Source: Cellulomonas pakistanensis
GTDB taxonomy: Bacteria; Actinomycetota; Actinomycetes; Actinomycetales; Cellulomonadaceae
DNA: 64,000 nt
Assembly: GCF_016862755.1 (NCBI RefSeq)
Contig: NZ_BONO01000009.1
Location: 1-64,000, forward strand
Direction: 5' to 3'
Part shown: one piece after another, positions 52,448-60,127 of the stretch
Position numbering within the stretch: position 1 is the first letter of the stretch
How the letters are laid out: every line of letters begins with the position of its first letter
Position numbers and translations under genes: made by a program
The notes under the pieces: generated by a model
Told to the model about the DNA's origin: nothing
Database searches by the model: none
The model's input: the letters and a program-made list of their open reading frames with translations, nothing else

Positions 52448-53743
52448 ATGTCGACCGTCCTGCCCGCACCGTCCGACCCCGTCGACCGATCCCGCGCGGC
52501 GGCCCCGGCGACCGCCGAGCGCACCGGGCCGCCGGGCGGCGCGCGCCGCCCGCCCGCGGCGCCGGGGGAGACCAACACCCTCGCCCTGCGCACCGGACCC
52601 GTCTCGCCGGTCCCCGCCCCGCCGGCGCGGTCCCGCCGTGACCCGTTCGTCGACGCGGTGCGCGCGGTCGGCATCCTGCTGGTCGTCGCGCTGCACTGGC
52701 TGATGGTCGAGGCGACCTGGGACGGCGAGACGCTGGTCGTCGGCAACGCGCTGGCCCACGGCGGCGCGTGGCTGCTGACCTGGCTGCAGCCGCTGCCCCT
52801 GCTGTTCTTCGCCGCGGGCGCCGCCGCCCGGTACGACGTCGAGCGGCACCCCGGCGAGCCGGGCTGGCGGTTCGCCGGCGTCCGGCTGCTCCGGATGGCG
52901 CGGCCGGTGGCGGTGTTCGCCGGCGTCTGGGCGCTGCTGGTCGCCGCGCTGCCGTGGCTGGGCGTGCCCGAGGCCGCCGTCGACCGGGTGGCCAGGATCG
53001 TGCCGCAGCCGCTGTGGTTCCTCGGCGTGCAGCTCGGGCTGCTGGCGCTGACGCCGGTGCTGCTCGGCGCGCTGCGACGGTGGGGCTCGGCGCGGGTCCT
53101 GGTCGTCGCGGCCGCGCTGCCGCTGGTGGTCGACCTGCTGCGGTTCTCCGACGAGGTGGCGCTGCCCGGCGCGCCGAACGTGCTGCTCGTGTGGGCCGTG
53201 CCGTACCTGGGCGGCCTGGTGTACGCGTCGCGCCGGCTCGCTTCACCGGACGACCTCGTGGCGCGGGACCTGGTCCCCGAGCGCACCGTCCTGGCCCTGC
53301 TGGCGCTGGGCGGGCTGGCCGCGACCGTGCTGCTGCTCGCGGTGGGCCCGTACCCGCGGTCGCTGATCGGCATGCCCGGGGACGCGATCTCCAACCTCGC
53401 GCCGCCGACCGCGCCGGTCGTCGGGTTCGCGGTCGCGCAGGTCGCCGGCGCGCTGCTCGCCCGGGAGGTCGTCGCCAGATGGGCGGCGCGCTCGCGGCTG
53501 GTGCGCTGGGCGGGCGTCCGGTCGATGGGGCTGTACCTGTGGCACCTGACGGCGATGTTCGCGGTGTCCGGGGTCGTGCTGCTCGGCGTGGGGGAGACGC
53601 TCCCGGAGCCGTGGACGTGGGACTGGTGGGCGACGCGCGCGTCCTACCTCGGGGCGGCGGCCGCGGTGCTCGCGGTGCTGGTCGTGGTCAGCGCGGCGGC
53701 CGAGCGCCGGCTGCCGACGTGGCGCCGGCCGATGAGGGCGTGA
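52448..53743 (+). CDS. Acyltransferase-3 family membrane protein
   Basis: 431 residues. About 60 residues of Pro/Ala-rich N-terminus, then RDPFVDAVRAVGILLVVALHWLM with the family His, PLPLLFFAAGAAARYDV, and about ten membrane segments ending with SMGLYLWHLTAMFAVSG. Related only distantly to the acyltransferase at 22817. Substrate unknown. ATG 52448 preceded by GGGAG; the frame upstream is Arg/Pro-rich and unlikely to be coding. Confidence 0.87.
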   Translation: MSTVLPAPSDPVDRSRAAAPATAERTGPPGGARRPPAAPGETNTLALRTGPVSPVPAPPARSRRDPFVDAVRAVGILLVVALHWLMVEATWDGETLVVGNALAHGGAWLLTWLQPLPLLFFAAGAAARYDVERHPGEPGWRFAGVRLLRMARPVAVFAGVWALLVAALPWLGVPEAAVDRVARIVPQPLWFLGVQLGLLALTPVLLGALRRWGSARVLVVAAALPLVVDLLRFSDEVALPGAPNVLLVWAVPYLGGLVYASRRLASPDDLVARDLVPERTVLALLALGGLAATVLLLAVGPYPRSLIGMPGDAISNLAPPTAPVVGFAVAQVAGALLAREVVARWAARSRLVRWAGVRSMGLYLWHLTAMFAVSGVVLLGVGETLPEPWTWDWWATRASYLGAAAAVLAVLVVVSAAAERRLPTWRRPMRA

Positions 53744-53861
53744 CCAGCCAGGCGGCGACCGGGCGCGCGCCGAAGCCCCGGTCCGGCCCGCCCTGCGCGG
53801 TCGAGTCGGCGCCGTCCACAGGGCGCCGACCGGGGGGTCGCTGCGCACGCGAGCCCTTGGC

Positions 53862-53867
53862 TAGCCT
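53862..53867 (+). promoter_or_regulatory. -10 element, leaderless promoter of mntA-hepT
   Basis: TAGCCT seven bases before ATG 53875. The rest of the 53744-53874 gap shows no gene. Confidence 0.55.
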
Positions 53868-53874
53868 GGTCAGC

Positions 53875-54171
53875 ATGGTCCAGCTCGACGACGTCCTGAC
53901 GCAGGCGCTGGCCGAGTACTGCGCGCGCTACGGCTTCGCGAGGCTGGACGTGTTCGGCTCGGAGGCGCGCGACGAGGCGACCGACGGCTCGGACGTCGAC
54001 GTGCTGTACGACCTCGCGCCGGGGCGGCACCTCACCTGGGAGGTGGTCGACGCGGCCGACGACCTGGCGCTCATCCTGGGACGGCCCGTCGACCTCGTGT
54101 CGCGGCGCGCGCTGCACCCGCTGCTGCGCGACCAGGTCGAGGCCGAGGCCCGGCCGCTGTATGCAGCGTGA
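53875..54171 (+). CDS. mntA: MntA-type minimal nucleotidyltransferase antitoxin
   Basis: 98 residues. The active site fits GSx10DxD exactly: Gly28-Ser29, ten residues, Asp40-x-Asp42. In characterised type VII systems MntA neutralises HepT by adding AMP groups to a tyrosine near the HepT active site. ATG 53875 has no ribosome site but a -10 at leaderless distance. Overlaps hepT by 11 bases, so the two are made together. Confidence 0.9.
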   Translation: MVQLDDVLTQALAEYCARYGFARLDVFGSEARDEATDGSDVDVLYDLAPGRHLTWEVVDAADDLALILGRPVDLVSRRALHPLLRDQVEAEARPLYAA

Positions 54172-54502
54172 CCGCCTGTTCGTCACCGGGATGGTCGACG
54201 CCTGCGTCCGGATCGTCCACCTGACCGACGGCCGGGACGTCACAGAGCTGGAGCGCACGCCGACCGAGCGCGAGGCGCTGCTCTGGAACTTCACCGTGCC
54301 GGGGGAGGCGGCGAACCAGGTGTCGGACGACCTGCGTGCCGCTCACCCGGACGTCCCGTGGCGCCACGCGACCAGCCTGCGCAACCGCATCGTGCACGGG
54401 TACTGGGCGATCGAGCTCGACGTCCTGGTGTCGACCGCCCGGCAGGTCGTCCCGGACATGCTCGAGCGACTGCGACGGGCATTCGCCGCCCTGGACCGGT
54501 GA
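54161..54502 (+). CDS. hepT: HepT-type HEPN toxin (DUF86)
   Basis: 113 residues, all-helical HEPN domain. The RNase motif Rx4HxY is intact: Arg74, His79, Tyr81 (LRNRIVHGYW). HepT proteins cleave RNA (in one studied system, tRNA 3' ends) unless AMPylated by MntA; Tyr81 is the expected target. ATG 54161 lies inside the mntA frame. Also the last gene before a hairpin shared with the convergent SpoIIM gene. Confidence 0.9.
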   Translation: MQRDRLFVTGMVDACVRIVHLTDGRDVTELERTPTEREALLWNFTVPGEAANQVSDDLRAAHPDVPWRHATSLRNRIVHGYWAIELDVLVSTARQVVPDMLERLRRAFAALDR

Positions 54503-54517
54503 TCCCGCCCGACGCTC

Positions 54518-54549
54518 GGCCGCGCGTGGCACCGCGGTCCCGCGCGGCC
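54518..54549. terminator. Terminator hairpin between hepT and spoIIM-like gene
   Basis: Nine-base perfect arms GGCCGCGCG (54518-54526) and CGCGCGGCC (54541-54549) with a 14-base loop, between convergent stops. Confidence 0.55.
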
Positions 54550-55539
54550 TCAGGCCGCGATCGCGACCGCGTACCCCGCGGCGTCCTCCTCGAGATCGCC
54601 CGTCTCGCCCTCGGCCACGGCCCGGCGGCCGAGCACGATCGTGTACGCCCAGAACGCCGCCAGCGCGATCGCCCCGATGACGATCTTCAGCCACCACGGC
54701 ATCGTCGACCCGGTCACGAAGCCCTCGACGACGCCGGACAGGAGCAGCGCGCCCGCCAGGCCGATGACCACGGTGATCAGCGCCCGCCCCTCCTCGGCGA
54801 GCGCCCGCGCCCGCGGCCGGCCCTGCGGGTCGACCCAGGACCAGAACAGCCGCAGGCCCGCGGCGCCGGCGACGAAGATCGAGGTCAGCTCGAGCAGGCC
54901 GTGCGGCGTGATGAGCTGGAAGAACACGCCGAGGCTGTCGTGCGCGGCCATCATGCCGCCGGTCGCGCCGACGTTCACCGCGTTGTTCGCCAGGACGAAC
55001 AGCGTCCCCACGCCCGAGATGCCGAGCGCGACGCAGAGCGCGGCCACCCAGGCGTTGTTGGTCCACACGACGGCGGCGAAGCCGGCGCCCGGGTCGTAGT
55101 AGGACGCGAACGCCTCGTCGACGTACTGCTGCCGCTCGCTGGGCGTGCCCATGGCGGCGAGGGCCTCGGGGTTCGTCGCCACCCACCAGCCCGCGACCGT
55201 CGCGACGGCGATGCAGGCGACCATGACGCCGACGGTCCACCAGCGCAGCCGGTAGAGCGCGGCGGGCAGGGACAGCACGACGAACCGGCGCACGTCCCGC
55301 CAGGCGGGCTCGTGCGTGCCGGCGATCCGGGCCCGCGCGCGGGCGAGCAGCTGGGACAGCCGCGCCACCGCGTCGGGGTCGGGCGCCGAGGACCGGATGG
55401 TCGACAGGTCGGTCGCGACCGCCTGGTACAGCCGGACGAGCTCGTCGGCCTCGGCGCCGTCCAGGCCCCGCCGCCGGGACAGCTCGTCCAGGCGCGCCCA
55501 GGAGGGCTCGCGCACGGCGGAGAAGGCGTCCAGGTCCAC
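54550..55539 (-). CDS. Stage II sporulation protein M (SpoIIM)-like membrane protein
   Basis: 329 residues. VDLDAFSAVREPSWARLDEL opens the actinobacterial SpoIIM-like family; about six membrane segments follow a helical N-terminal 100 residues, with ITPHGLLELTSIFVAGAAGL as the hallmark. In non-spore-formers it usually accompanies RDD, DUF58 and MoxR genes in a membrane-stress or wall-remodelling cluster. GTG 55539; divergent from RDD. Confidence 0.9.
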   Translation of the reverse strand: MDLDAFSAVREPSWARLDELSRRRGLDGAEADELVRLYQAVATDLSTIRSSAPDPDAVARLSQLLARARARIAGTHEPAWRDVRRFVVLSLPAALYRLRWWTVGVMVACIAVATVAGWWVATNPEALAAMGTPSERQQYVDEAFASYYDPGAGFAAVVWTNNAWVAALCVALGISGVGTLFVLANNAVNVGATGGMMAAHDSLGVFFQLITPHGLLELTSIFVAGAAGLRLFWSWVDPQGRPRARALAEEGRALITVVIGLAGALLLSGVVEGFVTGSTMPWWLKIVIGAIALAAFWAYTIVLGRRAVAEGETGDLEEDAAGYAVAIAA

Positions 55540-55611
55540 GCCCGATACCCTGCCACACGAGACCCGGTCGCGACCGGGTGACCTGGGGCGGGACGTCGGC
55601 GGAGGTGGGGC

Positions 55612-56436
55612 GTGCAGGACGAGGGCATCGTCATCGGCGAGGGCGTGCTGCTGGACGCGCGCCCGACGTCGTTCGCCAGCCGGCTGGCCGGCGCGATCAT
55701 CGACCTGATCGCGCTCGGGCTCGTCGGGATCGCGGTCGCCTGGCTGATCACGCGGTTCGCGATCGCGGCCCCCTCGGACGACGTCGCGCAGATCGTGTTC
55801 GTCGTCGTCCTCGTGACGATCCTGATCGTCATCCCGACGACCGTCGACACGCTGACCCGCGGCCGGTCGCTGGGCAAGCTGGCCGTCGGCATCCGGGTGG
55901 TGCGCGACGACGGCGGCCCGATCCGGTTCCGCCAGGCGTTCGTCCGCGCGCTCGTCGGCATCCTCGAGCTGTGGCTCACGCTCGGCTCGGTCGCCCTCAT
56001 CACGTCGCTGGTCAACCCGCAGGGCAAGCGGCTGGGCGACCTGCTCGCCGGCACGTACGCCGTGCGGGTGCGCGGGCGGACCGCGCCGCGCGCCGTGATC
56101 GTCATGCCGCCGTTCCTCGCCGGCTGGGCGCGGTCGGCGGACGTCGCGCGGCTGCCCGACGGCCTGGCGCTGAGCGTGCGGCAGTTCCTGGGCCGCGCCG
56201 CGCGGCTGCACCCCGGGTCGCGGCACGCGCTCGGCCAGCAGCTCGCGGGCGAGGTCGCCCGCTACGTGTCGCCCGGCCCGCCCGCCGGCACGCACCCCGA
56301 GGCGTTCCTCGCCGCGGTGCTCGCGACGCGCCGGGACCGCGAGTACGCCGCGACCACCCGCGCCGCCGAGCGGTCCGCGCAGGAGGCCGCCACGCTGCAC
56401 CGCCTGCCGCACGGGGTGCCGGACCCGGCGCGCTGA
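55612..56436 (+). CDS. RDD family membrane protein
   Basis: 274 residues. TSFASRLAGAIIDLIALGLVG carries the conserved Arg-Asp pattern; the second RGRSLGKLAVGIRVV and RLGDLLAGTYAVRV complete the domain (about 20-165). A cytoplasmic Arg/Ala-rich tail of about 110 residues follows. GTG 55612 with GGAGGTGG. Function in transport or envelope stress is only suspected for the family. Confidence 0.88.
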   Translation: MQDEGIVIGEGVLLDARPTSFASRLAGAIIDLIALGLVGIAVAWLITRFAIAAPSDDVAQIVFVVVLVTILIVIPTTVDTLTRGRSLGKLAVGIRVVRDDGGPIRFRQAFVRALVGILELWLTLGSVALITSLVNPQGKRLGDLLAGTYAVRVRGRTAPRAVIVMPPFLAGWARSADVARLPDGLALSVRQFLGRAARLHPGSRHALGQQLAGEVARYVSPGPPAGTHPEAFLAAVLATRRDREYAATTRAAERSAQEAATLHRLPHGVPDPAR

Positions 56437-56451
56437 CCCGCGCCGCGCGGG
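56437..56451. terminator. Short GC hairpin between RDD and MarR genes
   Basis: CCCGCGC (56437-56443) and GCGCGGG (56445-56451) at convergent gene ends; weak. Confidence 0.35.
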
Positions 56452-56461
56452 GCTGGTCCGG

Positions 56462-56944
56462 CTAGTCCCGCGCGCACTCCCCGGGCGCCCCGTCCGGGTC
56501 GTCCACCAGCCGGTGGAGCAGCCGCAGCAGCGTTTCCTGCTCGCCGGGATCGAGCCGCGCCAGCAGCTCCTCGGCGTGCCGTCGCCGCTCCCGGTCGGCC
56601 TCGGCGAGCACCGCGCGGCCCTCGTCCGTCGCGGCGACCAGCGTCGCCCGCCGGTCCGTCGGGTCGGGCCGCCGCTCGACCAGGCCCGCGCGCTCCAGGT
56701 CGTCGACCAGCGACGTGATCGACCGCGGCACCACGTCGAGCGCGGCGGCCAGCGCCGTCTGCCGCTGCGGTTCGGCGCGGGCGACGACTCGCAGCAGCCG
56801 GTGCCGCGACGGGGTGAGGTCGACGCGCTCGCGCACGTCCCGCCGCATGGTGTGCAGCGCCCGGCGGAGCAGCCAGAACAGCTCGTCGCCGGGGTTGCCG
56901 GGGGCGGGGTGGTGGTGCGCGGGGGCCGGGGTGACGGGCGTCAT
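56462..56944 (-). CDS. MarR family transcriptional regulator
   Basis: 160 residues. Winged helix with LTPSRHRLLRVVARAEPQRQ, LAAALDVVPRSITSLVDDLE (recognition helix) and a wing with RRPDPTDRRATLVAATDEGR. ATG 56944 is leaderless: TATCCT on the minus strand ends seven bases before it. Divergent from the ABC exporter, with a perfect palindrome in between, so it very likely represses both itself and the exporter; the ligand is unknown. Confidence 0.93.
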   Translation of the reverse strand: MTPVTPAPAHHHPAPGNPGDELFWLLRRALHTMRRDVRERVDLTPSRHRLLRVVARAEPQRQTALAAALDVVPRSITSLVDDLERAGLVERRPDPTDRRATLVAATDEGRAVLAEADRERRRHAEELLARLDPGEQETLLRLLHRLVDDPDGAPGECARD

Positions 56945-56951
56945 GCGCCCC

Positions 56952-56957
56952 AGGATA
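56952..56957 (-). promoter_or_regulatory. -10 element, leaderless promoter of marR
   Basis: TATCCT on the minus strand, seven bases before ATG 56944; its -35 region would fall inside the palindrome at 56971-56991. Confidence 0.6.
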
Positions 56958-56970
56958 GCGAGTTCCGCAC

Positions 56971-56991
56971 ATAGAGAGGTAGCCTCTCTAT
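56971..56991. promoter_or_regulatory. MarR operator palindrome
   Basis: Perfect inverted repeat, ATAGAGAGG and CCTCTCTAT separated by TAG. It covers the expected marR -35 and contains TAGCCT, a possible -10 for the exporter. Confidence 0.8.
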
Positions 56992-57015
56992 TGGAATCGT
57001 CCCCAGGGAGGCCCC

Positions 57016-58905
57016 ATGTCCATGCACGGAGGAGGAGGCGGCGGCCCGGCCATGTACCGGTCGTTCCGCCTCGACCCGTCCGTCGCCCGGCGTCGCATCA
57101 CCCGCGACGTGCTGCGGCGCATCCTCACCTTCGCCCGCCCGTACCGCGGGCTGCTCGCCGTCTTCCTCGTCATCGTCGCGCTCGACGCCGCGGTCGGCGC
57201 GGTCACCCCGCTGATCTTCCGGCAGATCATCGACCACGGCATCGCGCAGGGCCGCACCGGGCTGGTGCTCGGGCTGGCCGGCCTGGTCGCGGGGCTGGCG
57301 ATCGCGTCCGCCGGGCTCACCCTCGCGTCCCGGTGGTTCTCGTCCCGGATCGGCGAGGGCCTGATCCTCGACCTGCGCACGCAGGTGTTCGACCACGTCC
57401 AGCGGATGCCGCTGGCGTTCTTCTCCCGCACCCAGACCGGCGCGCTGGTGCAGCGGCTCAACGGCGACGTGCTCGGCGCCCAGCAGGCGTTCACGTCCAC
57501 GCTGTCCAACGTCGTGTCGAACGTGCTCACGGTGGTGCTGGTCATCGCCGCGATGCTGTCGCTGTCCTGGCAGATCACGCTGCTGTCCCTGGTCCTGCTG
57601 CCCGCGTTCGTGCTGCCGGTGCGCGCGATGGGGCGGCGCCTGGCAGGGGTCACGCAGGAGTCGTACACGCTCAACGCCGCGATGGGCCAGACCATGACCG
57701 AGCGGTTCAACGTCGCCGGCGCTCAGCTCGTGAAGCTGTACGGGCGCCCGGAGGACGAGACCGCGGAGTTCGCCGCGCGCGCGTCCCGGGTCCGGGACAT
57801 CGGCATCACGTCGTCGATGTACGCCGCCGTGTTCCGCATCGGGCTGACGCTGATCGCGGCGATCGCCGTCGCGATCGTCTACGGGCTGGGTGGCGTGCTC
57901 GCCATCCAGGGCTCGCTGACCGTCGGCGTGGTCGTCGCGCTGACGTCGTACCTGACCCGGCTCTACGGGCCGATCACGGCGCTGTCGAACGTCCAGGTGG
58001 ACGTCATGACGACGCTGGTGTCGTTCGAGCGGGTCATCGAGGTGCTGGACCTGAAGCCGACCGTGGCGGACGTGCCGGACGCCCGGCCGCTGCCGGAGGA
58101 CCTCGCCACGACGGCGAGCGTCGAGCTCGACGACGTGTCGTTCCGCTACCCGGCCGCGTCGGAGGTGTCCCTCGCGTCGCTGGAGTCGGTCGCGCGGCTG
58201 CAGACCGAGGTCCCCGGCACGACGCTCGAGCACGTCTCGTTCACCGTGCCGCACGGCCACCTGGTCGCGCTGGTGGGCCCGTCCGGCGCGGGCAAGTCGA
58301 CGATCTCCGCGCTGGTGGCGCGGCTCTACGACGTCACCGGGGGCACCGTCCGGGTCGGCGGGCAGGACGTCCGCGAGGTGACGCAGGCGAGCCTGCGCGA
58401 CGCGATCGGCATCGTGTCCCAGGACGCGCACCTGTTCCACGACACCATCCGCGCCAACCTGCTGTACGCCCGGCCCGGCGCGACCGACGCCGAGCTGGAG
58501 CAGGCGCTGCGCCGCGCGCAGATCTGGGACCTCGTGTCCCGGCTGCCGGACGGCGTGGACACCGTCGTGGGCGACCGGGGCTACCGGCTCAGCGGCGGCG
58601 AGCGGCAGCGGCTGGCGATCGCCCGGCTGCTGCTCAAGGCCCCGCCGATCGTCGTGCTCGACGAGGCGACCGCGCACCTCGACTCGGAGTCCGAGGCCGC
58701 CGTGCAGCGGGCGCTCGCCGAGGCGCTGGTCGGCCGGACGGCGATCGTCATCGCGCACCGGCTGTCGACCATCCGCGAGGCGGACTCGATCGTGGTGCTC
58801 GACCGCGGCCGGGTGGTGGAGCAGGGGACCCACGAGGACCTGCTCGCCGCGCGCGGGCTGTACGCGGAGCTCTACGAGACGCAGTACGCGCCGACGGCGG
58901 GCTGA
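57016..58905 (+). CDS. ABC exporter, fused membrane and ATPase domains
   Basis: 629 residues. After a Gly-rich start, six membrane segments (about 40-330) of type IV exporter fold with QTGALVQRLNGDVLGAQQAF; ATPase (about 375-620) with GPSGAGKSTISALV, QDAHLFHDTIRANLLY (Q loop), LSGGERQRLAIARLLL and IVVLDEATAHLD. A half-transporter forming a homodimer; likely exports a drug or lipid, as usual for MarR-linked exporters. About 20 extra residues (SEVSLASLESVARLQTEV) sit before Walker A. ATG 57016, AGGGAGG upstream. Confidence 0.93.
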   Translation: MSMHGGGGGGPAMYRSFRLDPSVARRRITRDVLRRILTFARPYRGLLAVFLVIVALDAAVGAVTPLIFRQIIDHGIAQGRTGLVLGLAGLVAGLAIASAGLTLASRWFSSRIGEGLILDLRTQVFDHVQRMPLAFFSRTQTGALVQRLNGDVLGAQQAFTSTLSNVVSNVLTVVLVIAAMLSLSWQITLLSLVLLPAFVLPVRAMGRRLAGVTQESYTLNAAMGQTMTERFNVAGAQLVKLYGRPEDETAEFAARASRVRDIGITSSMYAAVFRIGLTLIAAIAVAIVYGLGGVLAIQGSLTVGVVVALTSYLTRLYGPITALSNVQVDVMTTLVSFERVIEVLDLKPTVADVPDARPLPEDLATTASVELDDVSFRYPAASEVSLASLESVARLQTEVPGTTLEHVSFTVPHGHLVALVGPSGAGKSTISALVARLYDVTGGTVRVGGQDVREVTQASLRDAIGIVSQDAHLFHDTIRANLLYARPGATDAELEQALRRAQIWDLVSRLPDGVDTVVGDRGYRLSGGERQRLAIARLLLKAPPIVVLDEATAHLDSESEAAVQRALAEALVGRTAIVIAHRLSTIREADSIVVLDRGRVVEQGTHEDLLAARGLYAELYETQYAPTAG

Positions 58906-58973
58906 GCGGGTTGAGCGGGCCGAGCCTGCCGAGCGGGCCGAGCGGGCTGAGCGGGCCGAGCCCGCCGCGCGGG
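58902..58973 (+). repeat. Eight tandem 9-bp units
   Basis: Units of the form CYGAGCGGG start at the exporter stop codon region and run for eight copies, the third, seventh and eighth slightly changed (CCGAGCCTG, CCGAGCCCG, CCGCGCGGG). Non-coding; merges into the terminator hairpin. Confidence 0.8.
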
Positions 58974-58979
58974 CGTCCC

Positions 58980-59018
58980 GCGCGGGGCCCGGGGGGCGTC
59001 GACCCCCGGGCCCCGCGC
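58980..59018. terminator. Strong hairpin terminator between exporter and mdh
   Basis: Perfect 16-nt arms 58980-58995 and 59003-59018 with a seven-base loop, between convergent stops at 58905 and 59024. Confidence 0.8.
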
Positions 59019-59023
59019 CGCGC

Positions 59024-60007
59024 TCAGAGCAGGCCGAGGTGCCGGACGGCGTCGCGCTCGTCGGCCAGCTCGGCGACCGACGCGTCGATCCGGGCGCGGG
59101 AGAAGGCGTCGACCTCGAGTCCGGGCACGACGTGCCAGTCGCCGTCGGCCGCGGTCACCGGGAACGAGCAGACCAGGCCCGCCGGGACGCCGTAGGACCC
59201 GTCCGACACGCGCCCGGCCGACGACCAGTCGCCCGGCGGGGTGCCGCCGCGCCGCAGCCGGACGTGGTCGACGATCGCGGTCACCGTCGACGCCACGGAG
59301 GACCCGCCGCGGGCGGCGATGATCGCGGAGCCGCGCTGCGCGACGGTCTCGATGAACTCGCCCTCGGCCCACGCCCGGTCGACCACCTCGAGCGCCGGAC
59401 GGCCGCCCACCAGGGCGTGCCGCAGGTCCGGGTACTGGGTGCGGGAGTGGTTGCCCCAGACCGTCACCCGGGCGATCTCGCGGGTGCTGACGCCGGCGCG
59501 CAGGGCGAGCTGCGCGAGCGCCCGGTTGTGGTCCAGCCGGGTCAGCGCGGTGAACCGGTCGGCAGGCACGTCGGGCGCGTGCGCGGCGGCGATCATCGTG
59601 TTGGTGTTCGCGGGGTTGCCGATCACCAGGACGCGGACGTCGTCCGCCGCGACGTCGTTGATCGCGGCGCCCTGGGTGCGGAAGATGGCGCCGTTGGCCT
59701 CGAGCAGGTCGGCGCGCTCCATCCCGGCGGTCCGGGGCCGCGCGCCGACGAGGATCGCGTGGTCCGCGCCGTCGAACGCGGTGCGCGGGTCCGCGGTGAC
59801 GGCGACGTCGGCGAGCAGCGGCGAGGCCGCGTCCTGCAGCTCCAGCGCGACGCCCTCCGCGGCGCCGAGGGCGTCCGGGCGCTCGAGCATGCGGACCCGC
59901 ACCGGGGTGTCCGGCCCGAGCAGCTCCCCGCTCGCGACGCGGAACAGCAGCGAGTAGCCGATCTGGCCGGCGGCCCCGGACAGCGTGAGGGTGACGGGAC
60001 GGGGCAC
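59024..60007 (-). CDS. mdh: Malate dehydrogenase
   Basis: 327 residues, the length of the actinobacterial/cytosolic-type enzyme. NAD loop [35 protein letters not shown] (substrate Arg loop), [10 protein letters not shown], and catalytic His187 in [16 protein letters not shown]-cycle oxidation of malate. GTG 60007 has CAGGAG six to seven bases upstream; the longer frame adds Pro-rich sequence unlike the family. Confidence 0.96.
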   Translation of the reverse strand: MPRPVTLTLSGAAGQIGYSLLFRVASGELLGPDTPVRVRMLERPDALGAAEGVALELQDAASPLLADVAVTADPRTAFDGADHAILVGARPRTAGMERADLLEANGAIFRTQGAAINDVAADDVRVLVIGNPANTNTMIAAAHAPDVPADRFTALTRLDHNRALAQLALRAGVSTREIARVTVWGNHSRTQYPDLRHALVGGRPALEVVDRAWAEGEFIETVAQRGSAIIAARGGSSVASTVTAIVDHVRLRRGGTPPGDWSSAGRVSDGSYGVPAGLVCSFPVTAADGDWHVVPGLEVDAFSRARIDASVAELADERDAVRHLGLL

Positions 60008-60127
60008 GGGCGCTCCTGGGTCGGTCGGCGTCGTCGGCGGCGGGCGTCCGGCGGGGACGGCTCGTCCGGCGACCGTAGGTGGCGCGCGCGGGTCGTTCAA
60101 CCGCGGCACCCGGTCGCCGGCTCCTGG

